A DNA stretch of 64,000 nucleotides from CAZNVB01 sp964651495 (GTDB taxonomy: Bacteria > Acidobacteriota > Aminicenantia > Aminicenantales > UBA8522). Shown here piece after piece: positions 16,894 through 25,327 of this stretch (positions are counted from its first letter, which is position 1; every line of letters begins with the position of its first letter). The stretch is from positions 1 through 64,000 of the forward strand of contig CAZYWP010000001.1 of assembly GCA_964651495.1 (NCBI GenBank). Direction: 5' to 3'. Below the pieces are notes generated by a model. The model worked only from the letters and a program-made list of their open reading frames with translations, was not told the DNA's origin and did no database searches. The position numbers were made by a program, and so were the translations under genes.

Positions 16894-18569
16894 GAAAGCC
16901 CGGTGATCTCGCCCTCATCCGTCACATCGACTCTCTCGGCGGCGGGAGAGTTCGGCAGGCCGGGCATGGTCATGATGTCGCCGCAATAGACGACGACAAA
17001 CCCCGCGCCGGCGCTGAGCGAGACGTCGGTCACGATGAGGGTGAACCCAGCGGGACGGCCGAGCGCTTCATCGTCAGCGGAGAGCGAATACTGTGTCTTG
17101 GCGATGCAGACGGGGAGATTACGGAACCCGTCGTCCTCCATCCGCAGGATTTTGCGCCGGACCTTTCCCTCCATGGCCACGCCGGAGGCTCCATAGATCT
17201 TCTTGGCCACGGCCTCGATCTTCTCGACCAGGGAGAGGTCGAGCGGATAGAGGAATTTGAAGTTGTTCTTTTCTTCGTCCAGGGCTTTCATCACCTCCCT
17301 GGCCAATTCCGTTCCTCCTTCCCCGCCCTGGCCATAGACGTCGCTTAAGGCCGCCCGCGCCTTCTCGGCCCGGCAGAGGGTGAGGAATCTCTCGACCTCT
17401 TTGTCCGTGTCATCGGGGAATTTGTTCAGGGCGACGACAAACGGAACACCGAAAAGCCGGAGGTTTTCGATGTGCTTCCTCAAGTTTTCGAATCCCTTCT
17501 CCACCGCTCCGGCATCGGCGGCCTTGACGTCTGTCAATTTCACTCCGCCGTGCAGCTTGAGGGCCCGCAGCGTCGCCACCAAGACGCAGCCGTCCGGGGG
17601 CGGGATGTGACCGGTGCGGACGACGATGTCGAAAAACTTCTCCGCGCCCAGGTCGGAGGCGAACCCGGTCTCCGTGACCACAAAATCCGCCAGGCTGAGG
17701 GCCAGGCGTGTGGCGATCACCGAATTGGTGCCGTGGGCGATGTTGGCGAACGGGCCGCCGTGGATGAGCGCAGGCGTCCCCTCCAGAGTCTGGACAAGGT
17801 TGGGCTTCATGGCGTCTTTGAGGAGAGCGGCCATGGCGCCTTCCGCTTTGATCTGGCTGGCGAAGACCGGTTTGTTTTCGGATGAATATCCGATGACGAC
17901 CCGGCCGAGCCTTTCTCTGAGCTCGTGCAGGTCGGCCGAAAGGCAGAGAATGGCCATGACCTCGGAGGCGGCCGTGATGTCGAACCCGGTTTCACGGGCG
18001 ATCCCGCGCAGGGGGCCGCCGATGCCGACCACGACATCGCGGAGCACGCGGTCATCCATGTCCATGACCCTCTTCCAGGTGATGGTCCGGCAGTCGATCA
18101 GGCCGCAGACGCCGTCGAAATGAAGGCGGTTATCGACCATGGCCGCCAGCAGGTTGTGCGCCGCCGTCACGGCGTGGATGTCGCCGGTGAAGTGGAGGTT
18201 GATCTCGTCACGCGGGGCGACCTGGGCGTGCCCTCCGCCCGTCGCGCCGCCCTTCAGCCCGAAAACGGGGCCGAGGGAGGGCTCGCGCAGGGCCGCGATG
18301 GCGCTTTTGTCCAGGCGGCCGAAGGCGTCGGCCAGGCCGATGGCCGTCGTTGTCTTCCCCTCGCCGGCCGGCGTCGGCGTCATGGCCGTGACCATGATGA
18401 GATTTCCCCTTTTGGGCAGCTCCTTGATGGGCCTCGGCCAGAGGATCTTCGCCTTATAGGAGCCGTACTTTTCCAGACATTCCGCGGGAATTCCGGCCCG
18501 CGCGGCAATTTCTTCGATCGGTTTCATCGGGTATTGCTTGGCGATTTCTCTGTCATCCGTCATGGCCAC
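16890..18569 (-). CDS. fhs: formate--tetrahydrofolate ligase
   Basis: 559 residues, the usual size. The ATP-binding TPTPAGEGKTTT motif sits near residue 66, followed by REPSLGPVFGLKGGATGGG, which is diagnostic of Fhs, and the FVVALNKFPDDT segment lies further on. It makes 10-formyl-THF from formate and ATP, or runs in reverse, feeding purines or the methyl branch of the Wood-Ljungdahl pathway. No other C1 gene is adjacent; the downstream partner is the GT-C membrane protein, coupled by a 4-base overlap. Confidence 0.97.
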   Translation of the reverse strand: MAMTDDREIAKQYPMKPIEEIAARAGIPAECLEKYGSYKAKILWPRPIKELPKRGNLIMVTAMTPTPAGEGKTTTAIGLADAFGRLDKSAIAALREPSLGPVFGLKGGATGGGHAQVAPRDEINLHFTGDIHAVTAAHNLLAAMVDNRLHFDGVCGLIDCRTITWKRVMDMDDRVLRDVVVGIGGPLRGIARETGFDITAASEVMAILCLSADLHELRERLGRVVIGYSSENKPVFASQIKAEGAMAALLKDAMKPNLVQTLEGTPALIHGGPFANIAHGTNSVIATRLALSLADFVVTETGFASDLGAEKFFDIVVRTGHIPPPDGCVLVATLRALKLHGGVKLTDVKAADAGAVEKGFENLRKHIENLRLFGVPFVVALNKFPDDTDKEVERFLTLCRAEKARAALSDVYGQGGEGGTELAREVMKALDEEKNNFKFLYPLDLSLVEKIEAVAKKIYGASGVAMEGKVRRKILRMEDDGFRNLPVCIAKTQYSLSADDEALGRPAGFTLIVTDVSLSAGAGFVVVYCGDIMTMPGLPNSPAAERVDVTDEGEITGLS

Positions 18570-18636
18570 CTCCCGCCTCTGAGTTTATCCAGAATTTATC
18601 GGCGACACAATACCTATCACCGATTCCTCCGGACTC

Positions 18637-19374
18637 TCAGCCGGGATGCAGGAATTGGAACTCATACTCCTCGATCAGGCCGTGGTCGGAGAAGCTGAAA
18701 AAACAGTTGTTTCCGATGATGATGTGATCTAGCACCTTGATCTGCATCAATCTGGCCGCGCCGACCAGGTCCCTGGTGATTTCTTTATCGCAGAGAGACG
18801 GCTCCGGGTCCCCGGACGGATGGTTATGGACGAAGATCAACGAGGAAGCCTCGAAGCGCAGCGCGTCTTTGATGATCTCCCGGGGGTAAACGGCGCTCGA
18901 ATCGACAGTGCCTTCAAAGAGGGTCTTTTCCTCGAGGATCTGGTTTTTCGCGTCCAGGAAAAGGACCTTGAACTTCTCTCTTTTCAGGTCGCGGAGGGCA
19001 TGGTAGAGGTAATCAAACACCTCCCGAGAGGAGCGGCAATACGGCCGGCTCATCATCCTCTCCCGGAGAAACCGGCGCGAGACCTCCTGGACGAACTTGA
19101 GGCCGAAGACATTGTGCGGGCCGATGCCCCTGATTCTCTGGAGGTCGAGCGGGCTGGCTTCGAGCACCCCGCCAAGGGTTTTGAACTCCCTGAGCGCTTC
19201 CTTAGCCTGCCTTTTACAGTCCCGCCGGGGAGTGCCCAGCGCCAGGAGAAGCTCGATGATCTCATACTCCAGAAAACCATCCAGCCCGCCCTGAAGAAAC
19301 TTCTCCCTGAGGCGGTGCCGGTGCCCCAGATGTCTGTTCTTGTACTCCCTTTGGGGTCGAAACTCGTTGTTCAT
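18637..19374 (-). CDS. radC: RadC-family JAB/MPN domain protein
   Basis: The start at 19374 (MNNEFRPQREYKNRH) gives 245 residues. A longer frame exists but would run into the upstream URO-D gene. The N-terminal half has a helix-hairpin-helix-like segment (LQRIRGIGPHNVFGLKF). The C-terminal JAMM metal motif is clear: VHNHPSGDPEPS followed by D, with an upstream Glu. The C-terminal end LIEEYEF is extended compared with the common form. Despite the name, RadC's role in repair is unproven; the fold is a metal-dependent hydrolase. Confidence 0.93.
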   Translation of the reverse strand: MNNEFRPQREYKNRHLGHRHRLREKFLQGGLDGFLEYEIIELLLALGTPRRDCKRQAKEALREFKTLGGVLEASPLDLQRIRGIGPHNVFGLKFVQEVSRRFLRERMMSRPYCRSSREVFDYLYHALRDLKREKFKVLFLDAKNQILEEKTLFEGTVDSSAVYPREIIKDALRFEASSLIFVHNHPSGDPEPSLCDKEITRDLVGAARLMQIKVLDHIIIGNNCFFSFSDHGLIEEYEFQFLHPG

Positions 19375-19474
19375 GACGACACTAAATGGACGAACGAAAG
19401 GGGAAAAATTTCGCAATACCGGGGTGGCGGATGCGGGCGACGTCGGCGATTGGCCCGGGTTTGCGGGCGATAAT

Positions 19475-20521
19475 TCAGTCTCGAGGAGAGTCCTCTTCAA
19501 GAGCTTCGCGGATCGCGATGACCTTTTCCGGGAGAATATCGTATGGAAGGATGCCCGTGCCCATCAAGAAGCGCGGGTGTCTCCGGCCGACGGCGAGGAC
19601 CTCGCGGACTTTTGCTTTGATCAGGGCGATCGGCTGAGCGGCGAGCAGAGCGGGGGGTAGGTTGGCCCGGAGCAGGACTGGCTCGTCCTTCAGCCGCTCG
19701 ACAAAAAACTCGAGGTCGGCTTTATAATCGCACAACACGTTGTTCGTTCCCGTTTCCAGGATCTCCTCCAGCAGCACCGTCGTATCGCCTCCCATAATGT
19801 AGGGAACGAGCGGCAGGCCGAGCTCCCGGCGGAAATACCGAACCACCCCTGCGGTCGGCCGCAGGATGATTCTCCGGTAGAGCTCGGGATAAGTCATCGG
19901 GGGCGAGGCATGCGAATCAAAGAGGATGACCCCCAGCCCATTCTCCGCGAATGCCCTGCCATAGGCTTTAACCATCTCGCCGCAAAAGGCCAGGAGATCC
20001 TTCACCCAGGCCGCCTGGTCGAGCATGGCAATCAGAATGTCCCCGGGGCCTACAAGCTCACTGGCGATGGAAAAAGGCGCGCTCAGGGCGCCGCGTACGA
20101 TTCTCTCCCGGCCAAACCGCTCCTGGATGCGGCGTCCGACCTCGAGATGAAGGGGCATGCGGCCGTGCATCCGGGGGTCGGGAAGCCAAAGCCGGGAAAT
20201 ATCGTCGCCGACCCGCAGGACCCTTCCCGTCACGGCCGGAACGTCATTCGACTCCGGGTAGGTCACTTCGCAGCCCGCCGCTTCCGCCTCCACGTTGTAG
20301 ACATCACAGCCGATGACGAGCAGGTCGGGGTCGTATAGTCCCACTTCCGCAGTGACCGCCCGCTCGAAAAGGCCCACATCCCGGCACATCTCCGACGGCC
20401 GCACACCGATGAGGGCAGCCTTGTGCTCGTAGACGGCGGGGCAGAAGGGAGTCCGGTCAACGGGTTTGCCATGAAGAAAGGCTTCAATCCGCTGGCGGGG
20501 AGTCATCCGAAGAGCCGACAT
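19475..20521 (-). CDS. uroporphyrinogen decarboxylase (URO-D) superfamily protein
   Basis: 348 residues with the URO-D fold: an N-terminal MTPRQRIEAFLHGKPVDRTPF segment (20 or so residues), typical of the methyltransferase-like branch, a central SAPFSIASELVG segment, and GTNNVLCDYKAD with the C-terminal GTGILP. True HemE enzymes have a different N-terminal Arg loop, so this is more likely a corrinoid or methyl-transfer relative (MtaA/CmuA-like) or an uncharacterised member. A promoter ends only a few bases before its ATG (separate entry). Confidence 0.85.
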   Translation of the reverse strand: MSALRMTPRQRIEAFLHGKPVDRTPFCPAVYEHKAALIGVRPSEMCRDVGLFERAVTAEVGLYDPDLLVIGCDVYNVEAEAAGCEVTYPESNDVPAVTGRVLRVGDDISRLWLPDPRMHGRMPLHLEVGRRIQERFGRERIVRGALSAPFSIASELVGPGDILIAMLDQAAWVKDLLAFCGEMVKAYGRAFAENGLGVILFDSHASPPMTYPELYRRIILRPTAGVVRYFRRELGLPLVPYIMGGDTTVLLEEILETGTNNVLCDYKADLEFFVERLKDEPVLLRANLPPALLAAQPIALIKAKVREVLAVGRRHPRFLMGTGILPYDILPEKVIAIREALEEDSPRD

Positions 20522-20530
20522 CGCCCCAAC

Positions 20531-20559
20531 TTTTTAGCACAGCCCCGGCCGGCTGTCAA
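20531..20559 (-). promoter_or_regulatory. sigma-70 promoter for the URO-D gene, possibly leaderless
   Basis: The minus strand reads TTGACA (20559-20554), 17 bases, TAAAAA (20536-20531). The expected transcription start near 20524 lies about 3 bases before the ATG at 20521. Confidence 0.55.
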
Positions 20560-20694
20560 AATTCCGACCGCCGCCCGTCTCGATTTTTATAAACCCATGT
20601 AAAATTAGTTTACAGCCGCGGGCGACGGGGGGAGGATGTTGTTCGGGGCGCTCTTCTATCTTATTGATATTTCTCAAATTAATGGCTCCCGATT

Positions 20695-20710
20695 TGGCAT
20701 ACAAATTGCT
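20695..20710 (+). promoter_or_regulatory. sigma-54 (-24/-12) promoter
   Basis: TGGCAT-ACAAA-TTGCT matches the RpoN consensus exactly in the GG and GC doublets and their spacing. It lies 90 bases upstream of the ECF sigma gene, on the same strand, in a 279-bp intergenic region. Confidence 0.75.
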
Positions 20711-20800
20711 ACCTCTTTGGTCGGCAAGCAAAACAGAAACGGCCCCAGGGCGAGCCAGGAATAAATCCCGGCGTCAATTGTATAAAGGACGGGAGCGCAA

Positions 20801-21373
20801 ATGAGGCCTGATAATGAGATTGATCGAAACCTCATAGCGAGAGCTAAGAAGGGAGACATGGACGCTTTCGAGACGCTGGTCAGGAAATACCAGAGATTCA
20901 TCTACATTCTCTGCCACCGGATCACGGGGGCTCACCAGACGGCGGATGACCTCTCCCAGGAGACCTTTCTCAAGGCCTATGTTGCGCTCCCTCACTTTAT
21001 CGACGGCTATGACTTTTATCCGTGGATCCGCAGGATTGCCCTCAACAACTGCTTCAACTTCCTGAAGAAATGGAAAAGGGAAAAGCCGTTCGCCGAGGAG
21101 GAAAAGGTGGCCCAGCACAATTCGATGTCCTCGCCCCATGAATCTCCCCCCGACGCCGTGGAGAGGGGCGAAATGGAACGCAAATTCAAAGAAGCGTTCA
21201 AAACGCTCCCTCCAGACCAGAAAGTGATTTTTTCTCTCCGCGCCTTCGAGAACATGAGCTACGCGGAGATCGCCCAAACACTGCATATCCCCGCGGGTAC
21301 GGTGATGTCCCGTCTCAACCGGGCCAGGAGAAAGCTCAAGGTCCACATGGCCGACTACCTGAGGAGAGGCTGA
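20801..21373 (+). CDS. ECF-type RNA polymerase sigma factor
   Basis: 190 residues. Region 2 spans IARAKKGDMDAFETLV to TADDLSQETFLKAY with the core-binding and -10 recognition helices, and region 4 spans LPPDQKVIFSLRAFENMSY to GTVMSRLNRARRKLK (each quoted in part). A short linker rich in Ser and Pro separates them. An expected -35/-10 target set cannot be read from one window. The stop overlaps the next start (TGATG), coupling it to its anti-sigma factor, and a sigma-54 promoter lies upstream, so this would be a sigma cascade. Confidence 0.95.
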   Translation: MRPDNEIDRNLIARAKKGDMDAFETLVRKYQRFIYILCHRITGAHQTADDLSQETFLKAYVALPHFIDGYDFYPWIRRIALNNCFNFLKKWKREKPFAEEEKVAQHNSMSSPHESPPDAVERGEMERKFKEAFKTLPPDQKVIFSLRAFENMSYAEIAQTLHIPAGTVMSRLNRARRKLKVHMADYLRRG

Positions 21374-22365
21374 TGAGACACCGGAGAATCGAAGACCTCC
21401 TGGGCGCCTATCTCGACAACGAATTGAAGGAAAAGGAAAGGAAGATCGTCGCCGAGCACCTGCGCACCTGCCGCGAGTGCCGGCAGGAACTCGAACTCCT
21501 GAAAAAACTGGATGAATTCGCGCGGTCGCTCTCCCCGGCCCCCCAGACGGATGCGTACTGGGAGGCGTTCCCGGCCAGGGTCAAAACCGCCGTCAGGAAG
21601 CGGCTGTCCCCGTCCCGGGAAAAGGAGGCCGCCATGTTTCAAGACTCTTTTATCGTGGCCGAAAAGAACGTGAAACTGAAAGCGGTGGTGTTTCCGCTGT
21701 CGCTGGCGGCTCATCTTATCATCATCTCTCTGCTGATCGTCCTTCCGCTGATGAACCCGGGCGGTCTGCCCGAGGTTCAAGTCTATAGTGCCTTTCTCGC
21801 TCCCCCGCCCCCACCGCCTCCTCCACCTCCGCCTCCGGCTAAGAAGCGGTCGAGCTCCCAGGCTAAGACCAGGATTAAACCCGTCCAGGCACAGACGACG
21901 GTCGAACCTGGCCGGCTCGTCGCTCCCGTCGAGATCCCGGAAGAGATCGCCGATGAGCAGGTCTCCGATTTCGGGGTCGAAGGCGGCGTCGAAGGTGGGG
22001 TGGAAGGCGGTGTCGTGGGCGGTGTCTTAGGGGGTGTAGTGGGAGGAGTCCTCGGCGGAGTCGTCGGTGAGGTCGAAGCGCCGATCAGAGCCCTGGGCGA
22101 GATCAAGCCGCCGCGGCTGGTCAAACGGGTCGAACCGATCTATCCCGAGATCGCCCGGCAGGCCAGGGTCGAGGGCATCGTCATCCTCGACGCGATAACG
22201 GACATTTACGGGCGGGTGCAGAGCGTCAAAGTGCTGCGTTCCATCCCGCTCCTCGACCAGGCGGCGATCGATGCGGTGCGCCAGTGGATCTATGAGCCGA
22301 TGATCATCAACGGCCGCCCCAGGGGCGTCATCTTCACCGTGACGGTCACCTTCCAGCTGAGATAA
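21373..22365 (+). CDS. anti-sigma zinc-finger protein fused to a TonB energy-transducer domain
   Basis: 330 residues. Residues 1-45 form a zf-HC2 anti-sigma domain with H-x3-C-x2-C in HLRTCRECRQEL. A single membrane helix lies at about 102-122 (FPLSLAAHLIIISLLIVLPL). It is followed by a run of 12 prolines near 142, a basic stretch, then about 30 residues of repeated GGV/GGVL/GGVE units, and finally a TonB C-terminal domain (KRVEPIYPEIARQARVEG, AAIDAVRQWIYEP). So the cytoplasmic end should hold the sigma factor encoded just upstream, and the periplasmic end should contact an outer-membrane receptor. It replaces the usual FecR/TonB two-protein arrangement. Confidence 0.92.
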   Translation: MRHRRIEDLLGAYLDNELKEKERKIVAEHLRTCRECRQELELLKKLDEFARSLSPAPQTDAYWEAFPARVKTAVRKRLSPSREKEAAMFQDSFIVAEKNVKLKAVVFPLSLAAHLIIISLLIVLPLMNPGGLPEVQVYSAFLAPPPPPPPPPPPPAKKRSSSQAKTRIKPVQAQTTVEPGRLVAPVEIPEEIADEQVSDFGVEGGVEGGVEGGVVGGVLGGVVGGVLGGVVGEVEAPIRALGEIKPPRLVKRVEPIYPEIARQARVEGIVILDAITDIYGRVQSVKVLRSIPLLDQAAIDAVRQWIYEPMIINGRPRGVIFTVTVTFQLR

Positions 22366-22406
22366 CGGCCCGGCAAATCTCTATTTCTCTCAGGGCTATT
22401 TTCCTG

Positions 22407-23555
22407 CTATTCCCAGATCATGCTGTATTTTCTGAGCAGGTCGAGGCCATAGACCTCTTCCTCCACGCGGACATACAGTTTGTTTTTTCTGATGGCCTGG
22501 AACGTTTCGGCTCGAGGATGGTAGAATTTGGCCATATAACGGCCGTCGGCATCAAAGACGTCATAGCGGTCGAGTTGGTCCCCCTCTTTGTTGATATAAT
22601 CATAGGTGCGGACATAAATGCGGTCTTCATCGTCGACATAGAAGGTTTGCGCCGGTGGAAAGTGTTTGGGAACTTCAAATTTGTATCCGGGCCGAATCCC
22701 TTGGTCGCCCCAGGTCTGCTGGATGAGCCTCTTTTCGTGGGCCTCGGTGATCTTGACAGGGTCGCAGTCCTTGATAACCCTCCTGAGGGCCTTCCCCTCC
22801 CTGTTCATAAGAGTGAGCTCGTATTTGAGGAAATCGAGCCAGACAAGGCTTTCATCCCTGGTCATCTGAATGAAGAGCGCCGGCGAAAAGGCCTGGACGA
22901 CTCGGGGCGTCCTCATGACTTCGATGGAAGCAAAGGTCGCCAGCGGATCGAGCGCGGGACTGAACTTCTTGACTTCAAAGATGGTCTTGGCTTCGTCAAA
23001 AGTCCTCGAAATCGCGTAGAAATTTCCTTCCGAGTCCACTTTAAATCTGGTGATGAACCTGTATTTCCCCATGGGAATTTCCTTAAGGAGTTCGCCCTCG
23101 CGGCTGTAGAAAATGAACTTGGCGTTCGTTTGGTCATGGACGACAATTTTATTTCCCTGAAAGATCCCCAAGTAAAAGGGAAGACCGATCTCGCCCGGCC
23201 CCTGGCCTTTTCGGCCGAAGCTCCTCACGTGTTTTCCGTTCTTGTCATAAACCTTAATTAGGGTCTCTTTCCAATCGGCGGCAATCATATATTCCTCTTC
23301 GTCCACCTGGGTATGCTGTAAACCGGAAAACGTGTAATTCGGATCTTCCGTATCTTTGCCGATGGTCAGGTCCTCCCTCAGAGTGACCTTGGCGGGCAGG
23401 CCCTTGATCGGGACCGGCTCCTTGGGATTGTAGACGACCGGAATGCCATCTTCGGTTTTGATTTTGATCTCCTGCGCCAGGAGGCAGTTGCCAGTTAGGA
23501 AAGCGGCGACCATCCCAATCAGAACAATGTTAAAAGTCGATAGACCTTGAATCAT
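22407..23555 (-). CDS. secreted 6-bladed beta-propeller protein
   Basis: 382 residues with an N-terminal signal sequence (IVLIGMVAAFLTGNCLLAQ). The mature part repeats blades of the form IKVYDKNGKHVRSFGRKGQGPGE and FIFYSREGELLKEIP, the NHL/6-bladed propeller signature with the GQGPGE turn. GGAGG lies 8 bases before the ATG. Such proteins are numerous in Acidobacteriota and Bacteroidota; the function is not established, probably binding or scaffolding in the periplasm. It is convergent with the TonB fusion gene. Confidence 0.85.
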   Translation of the reverse strand: MIQGLSTFNIVLIGMVAAFLTGNCLLAQEIKIKTEDGIPVVYNPKEPVPIKGLPAKVTLREDLTIGKDTEDPNYTFSGLQHTQVDEEEYMIAADWKETLIKVYDKNGKHVRSFGRKGQGPGEIGLPFYLGIFQGNKIVVHDQTNAKFIFYSREGELLKEIPMGKYRFITRFKVDSEGNFYAISRTFDEAKTIFEVKKFSPALDPLATFASIEVMRTPRVVQAFSPALFIQMTRDESLVWLDFLKYELTLMNREGKALRRVIKDCDPVKITEAHEKRLIQQTWGDQGIRPGYKFEVPKHFPPAQTFYVDDEDRIYVRTYDYINKEGDQLDRYDVFDADGRYMAKFYHPRAETFQAIRKNKLYVRVEEEVYGLDLLRKYSMIWE

Positions 23556-23677
23556 AGAAACCCCTCCTCATTTATTTTAAAGTAAAATTGCCGACACTAT
23601 CTTGAAATATATTTTATCAGGTTTCTTGGTCACTTTTCTCTTCGAAAGATGTCATGAGAAATCCACTCTGTTCAGAT

Positions 23678-24094
23678 TTACTTTCCCTCAAGCATCGTGC
23701 ACGAACGGTTATTTGCTTCGTCGCTTTCAGCGACCGACTTCTTGGCGTCGGCGATGGCGCAGACTTCGTACATTCCCAAGCCCGTTTTGATGGTGATCGA
23801 AAACGTGTAGGCGTCGCCGGGGTCGAGTTCCCGGATCTTCCCCCGAATCTTCTTCAAGACCTGCCGGGGAGGCCGCGCGTTACGGAAGATCACATCACAT
23901 AACGATTCCGGGGACAGGGCCGAGCCGATGTTTTTCACCGTCGTGCTGATAGCGACATCCCGGAGGGAACCGGCGGTCCTCGAGAGGTCGACGCTTGTGA
24001 TGAGATCCGGTTTTGGATCCTCGCCTCTCCCGGCTTCGCCTTCGCCGGCCGAAATCCGCTGGATTTGAAGAGAAGACCCCGCCCTCACGGCCAC
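23678..24094 (-). CDS. secreted CARDB-like domain protein; true start uncertain
   Basis: The canonical GTG at 24094 gives 138 residues with one CARDB-like Ig domain: DLITSVDLS at the front, VKNIGSALSPES in the middle and ADAKKSVAESDEANN near the end, the hallmark of this adhesion-type fold. But the frame stays open upstream to about 24217 and encodes a convincing signal peptide (RSLRLSCVGLWSIALLGSVLL, ending at SQASG) with no ATG, GTG or TTG. Only ATT at 24211 or ATC at 24208 could start it. A TTGACA-N16-GATAAC promoter lies at 24282-24255. Either a rare start codon is used or the start was mutated. Confidence 0.65.
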   Translation of the reverse strand: MAVRAGSSLQIQRISAGEGEAGRGEDPKPDLITSVDLSRTAGSLRDVAISTTVKNIGSALSPESLCDVIFRNARPPRQVLKKIRGKIRELDPGDAYTFSITIKTGLGMYEVCAIADAKKSVAESDEANNRSCTMLEGK

Positions 24095-24357
24095 GTAGTA
24101 ATGAGAATTCAGTTTCCCATGGCCGGAAGCTTGAGACAGGAGAACAGAGCCAAGAAGGGCGATCGACCAAAGTCCGACACAGCTGAGCCGAAGAGAGCGA
24201 ATCCTGATAATTCTTACCGTCCGATTAGTCTCCCGCCAGAGAACTTAAAATAACGTTATCACAACCCGAAAAAGGCTGTCAAACCCGGCGCCGCCGCCGC
24301 CGCCGCGGGCGACAGCTATAATTTTCGGGCGCAAGGATTATGTTCGGCCCTCGCAGG

Positions 24358-25065
24358 TCAGCGAAGCTCCAGGTCGATGCTGCCGATTCCGGCATCGACG
24401 CGAAGTTCGATCGAGACCGCCGACTTTCCGTAGGCCTCATTGGTGAATATGTCGCCTGTCTTTTTAAAATTCGGCGCGTGGATCGACCCGAGCCCGCCGT
24501 CGATCTCGGCCCGAACCCCGATATTCGCCGGGAGATATATGGTAGCGTGCCCGATCCCTCCGTCGATTTTCACGTCCAGGTCGGCGCTCCGTTCGCCCCC
24601 GACGTCCAGCGTCAGCTCCCCGACTCCCATGTCGATATCCAGCCGCTTGACTTGAAAATCCCGCAGGTCCAGTTTGCTCGCTCCTGCTCCCAGGTCGACT
24701 TTGATGTCCATCGGGACCCGGTTATTCAGGCGGATATCCCACTTCGTTCGGCCACCGCCGAAATGGATGCCCCGCCGCCTTCTCTCATGGATCGAAAGCT
24801 TCCCCTTCTTGGCGAAGGTCGAGTATTCCACTTCGGGAATGCGCCGTTCAAAACGGTAGCGGAAAGAGCCTTCCATAAGGGCCGCGGCCCCGCCTTCCAG
24901 GTTCAGTTCGCCGGCGCCCATACGAAGCTCGACTTCCACGGACTCGACCTCACCCAGCTCCACCGTCTGGTTTTTGACCTTCAGGTCCCTCTCCACATCA
25001 CAGGCTGACAGCGCGGCCGCAGCCAGGATCACAAGAAAAAAATACAGGATTGTTCTCGGCTTCAT
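24358..25065 (-). CDS. lipoprotein with toast-rack (DUF2154-like) domain
   Basis: 235 residues. A signal peptide ends in the lipobox LSAC (Cys about residue 21). The body is all-beta with repeated amphipathic strands ending in acidic turns (VDLGAGASKLDLRDF, IDMGVGELTLDVGG, IDGGIGHATIYLP, VDAGIGSIDLELR), as in toast-rack/DUF4097-type proteins. This fold is found in cell-surface adhesin-like and LiaF-related proteins. It is likely anchored in a membrane facing the periplasm. No pathway is indicated. Upstream, 25066-25327 holds only a decayed gene end. Confidence 0.8.
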   Translation of the reverse strand: MKPRTILYFFLVILAAAALSACDVERDLKVKNQTVELGEVESVEVELRMGAGELNLEGGAAALMEGSFRYRFERRIPEVEYSTFAKKGKLSIHERRRRGIHFGGGRTKWDIRLNNRVPMDIKVDLGAGASKLDLRDFQVKRLDIDMGVGELTLDVGGERSADLDVKIDGGIGHATIYLPANIGVRAEIDGGLGSIHAPNFKKTGDIFTNEAYGKSAVSIELRVDAGIGSIDLELR

Positions 25066-25181
25066 GGCCCGTCACCTCTTCACCCAGTATTACGAAAGCA
25101 ACAGCAGAAAAGTTCAATCCAACAGCGGGCCTGGAGAAAATCAGCCCGCCGGTCGCTAGAAATGCAGACGGGTGGACGCCT

Positions 25182-25262
25182 TTATTTTTTCTCGGGCGAA
25201 AGATACAGGGCGAGGTAAAGGCGGTCGGTTTCTTTGGGCTTTCTGAAAACTTCGTAACTGCT
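25182..25262 (-). pseudogene. decayed copy of the C-terminus of the 118-residue bc-operon membrane protein
   Basis: On the minus strand about 26 codons ending at TAA 25184-25182 read KETDRLYLALYLSPEKK. The intact gene at 31270-31626 ends KETDRLYFSRYFSPEKK. Nucleotide similarity spans about 25181-25238 against 31268-31325. Upstream the frame soon meets stops, so nothing functional remains. Confidence 0.7.
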
Positions 25263-25327
25263 GCTGGGACATGGACTAACGGCTGCTCTTTCACTATTTT
25301 GACAGCTTCCTGGTTCGTCCTGCGCTT

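Noticed and set aside
19374..19500. Longer RadC reading frame starting at 19500
   Set aside because: It would overlap the URO-D gene and adds 42 residues without any domain similarity.
21810..21850. Proline codon run as a frameshift or assembly error
   Set aside because: Frame and domains continue cleanly on both sides into the TonB domain, and varied Pro codons are used.
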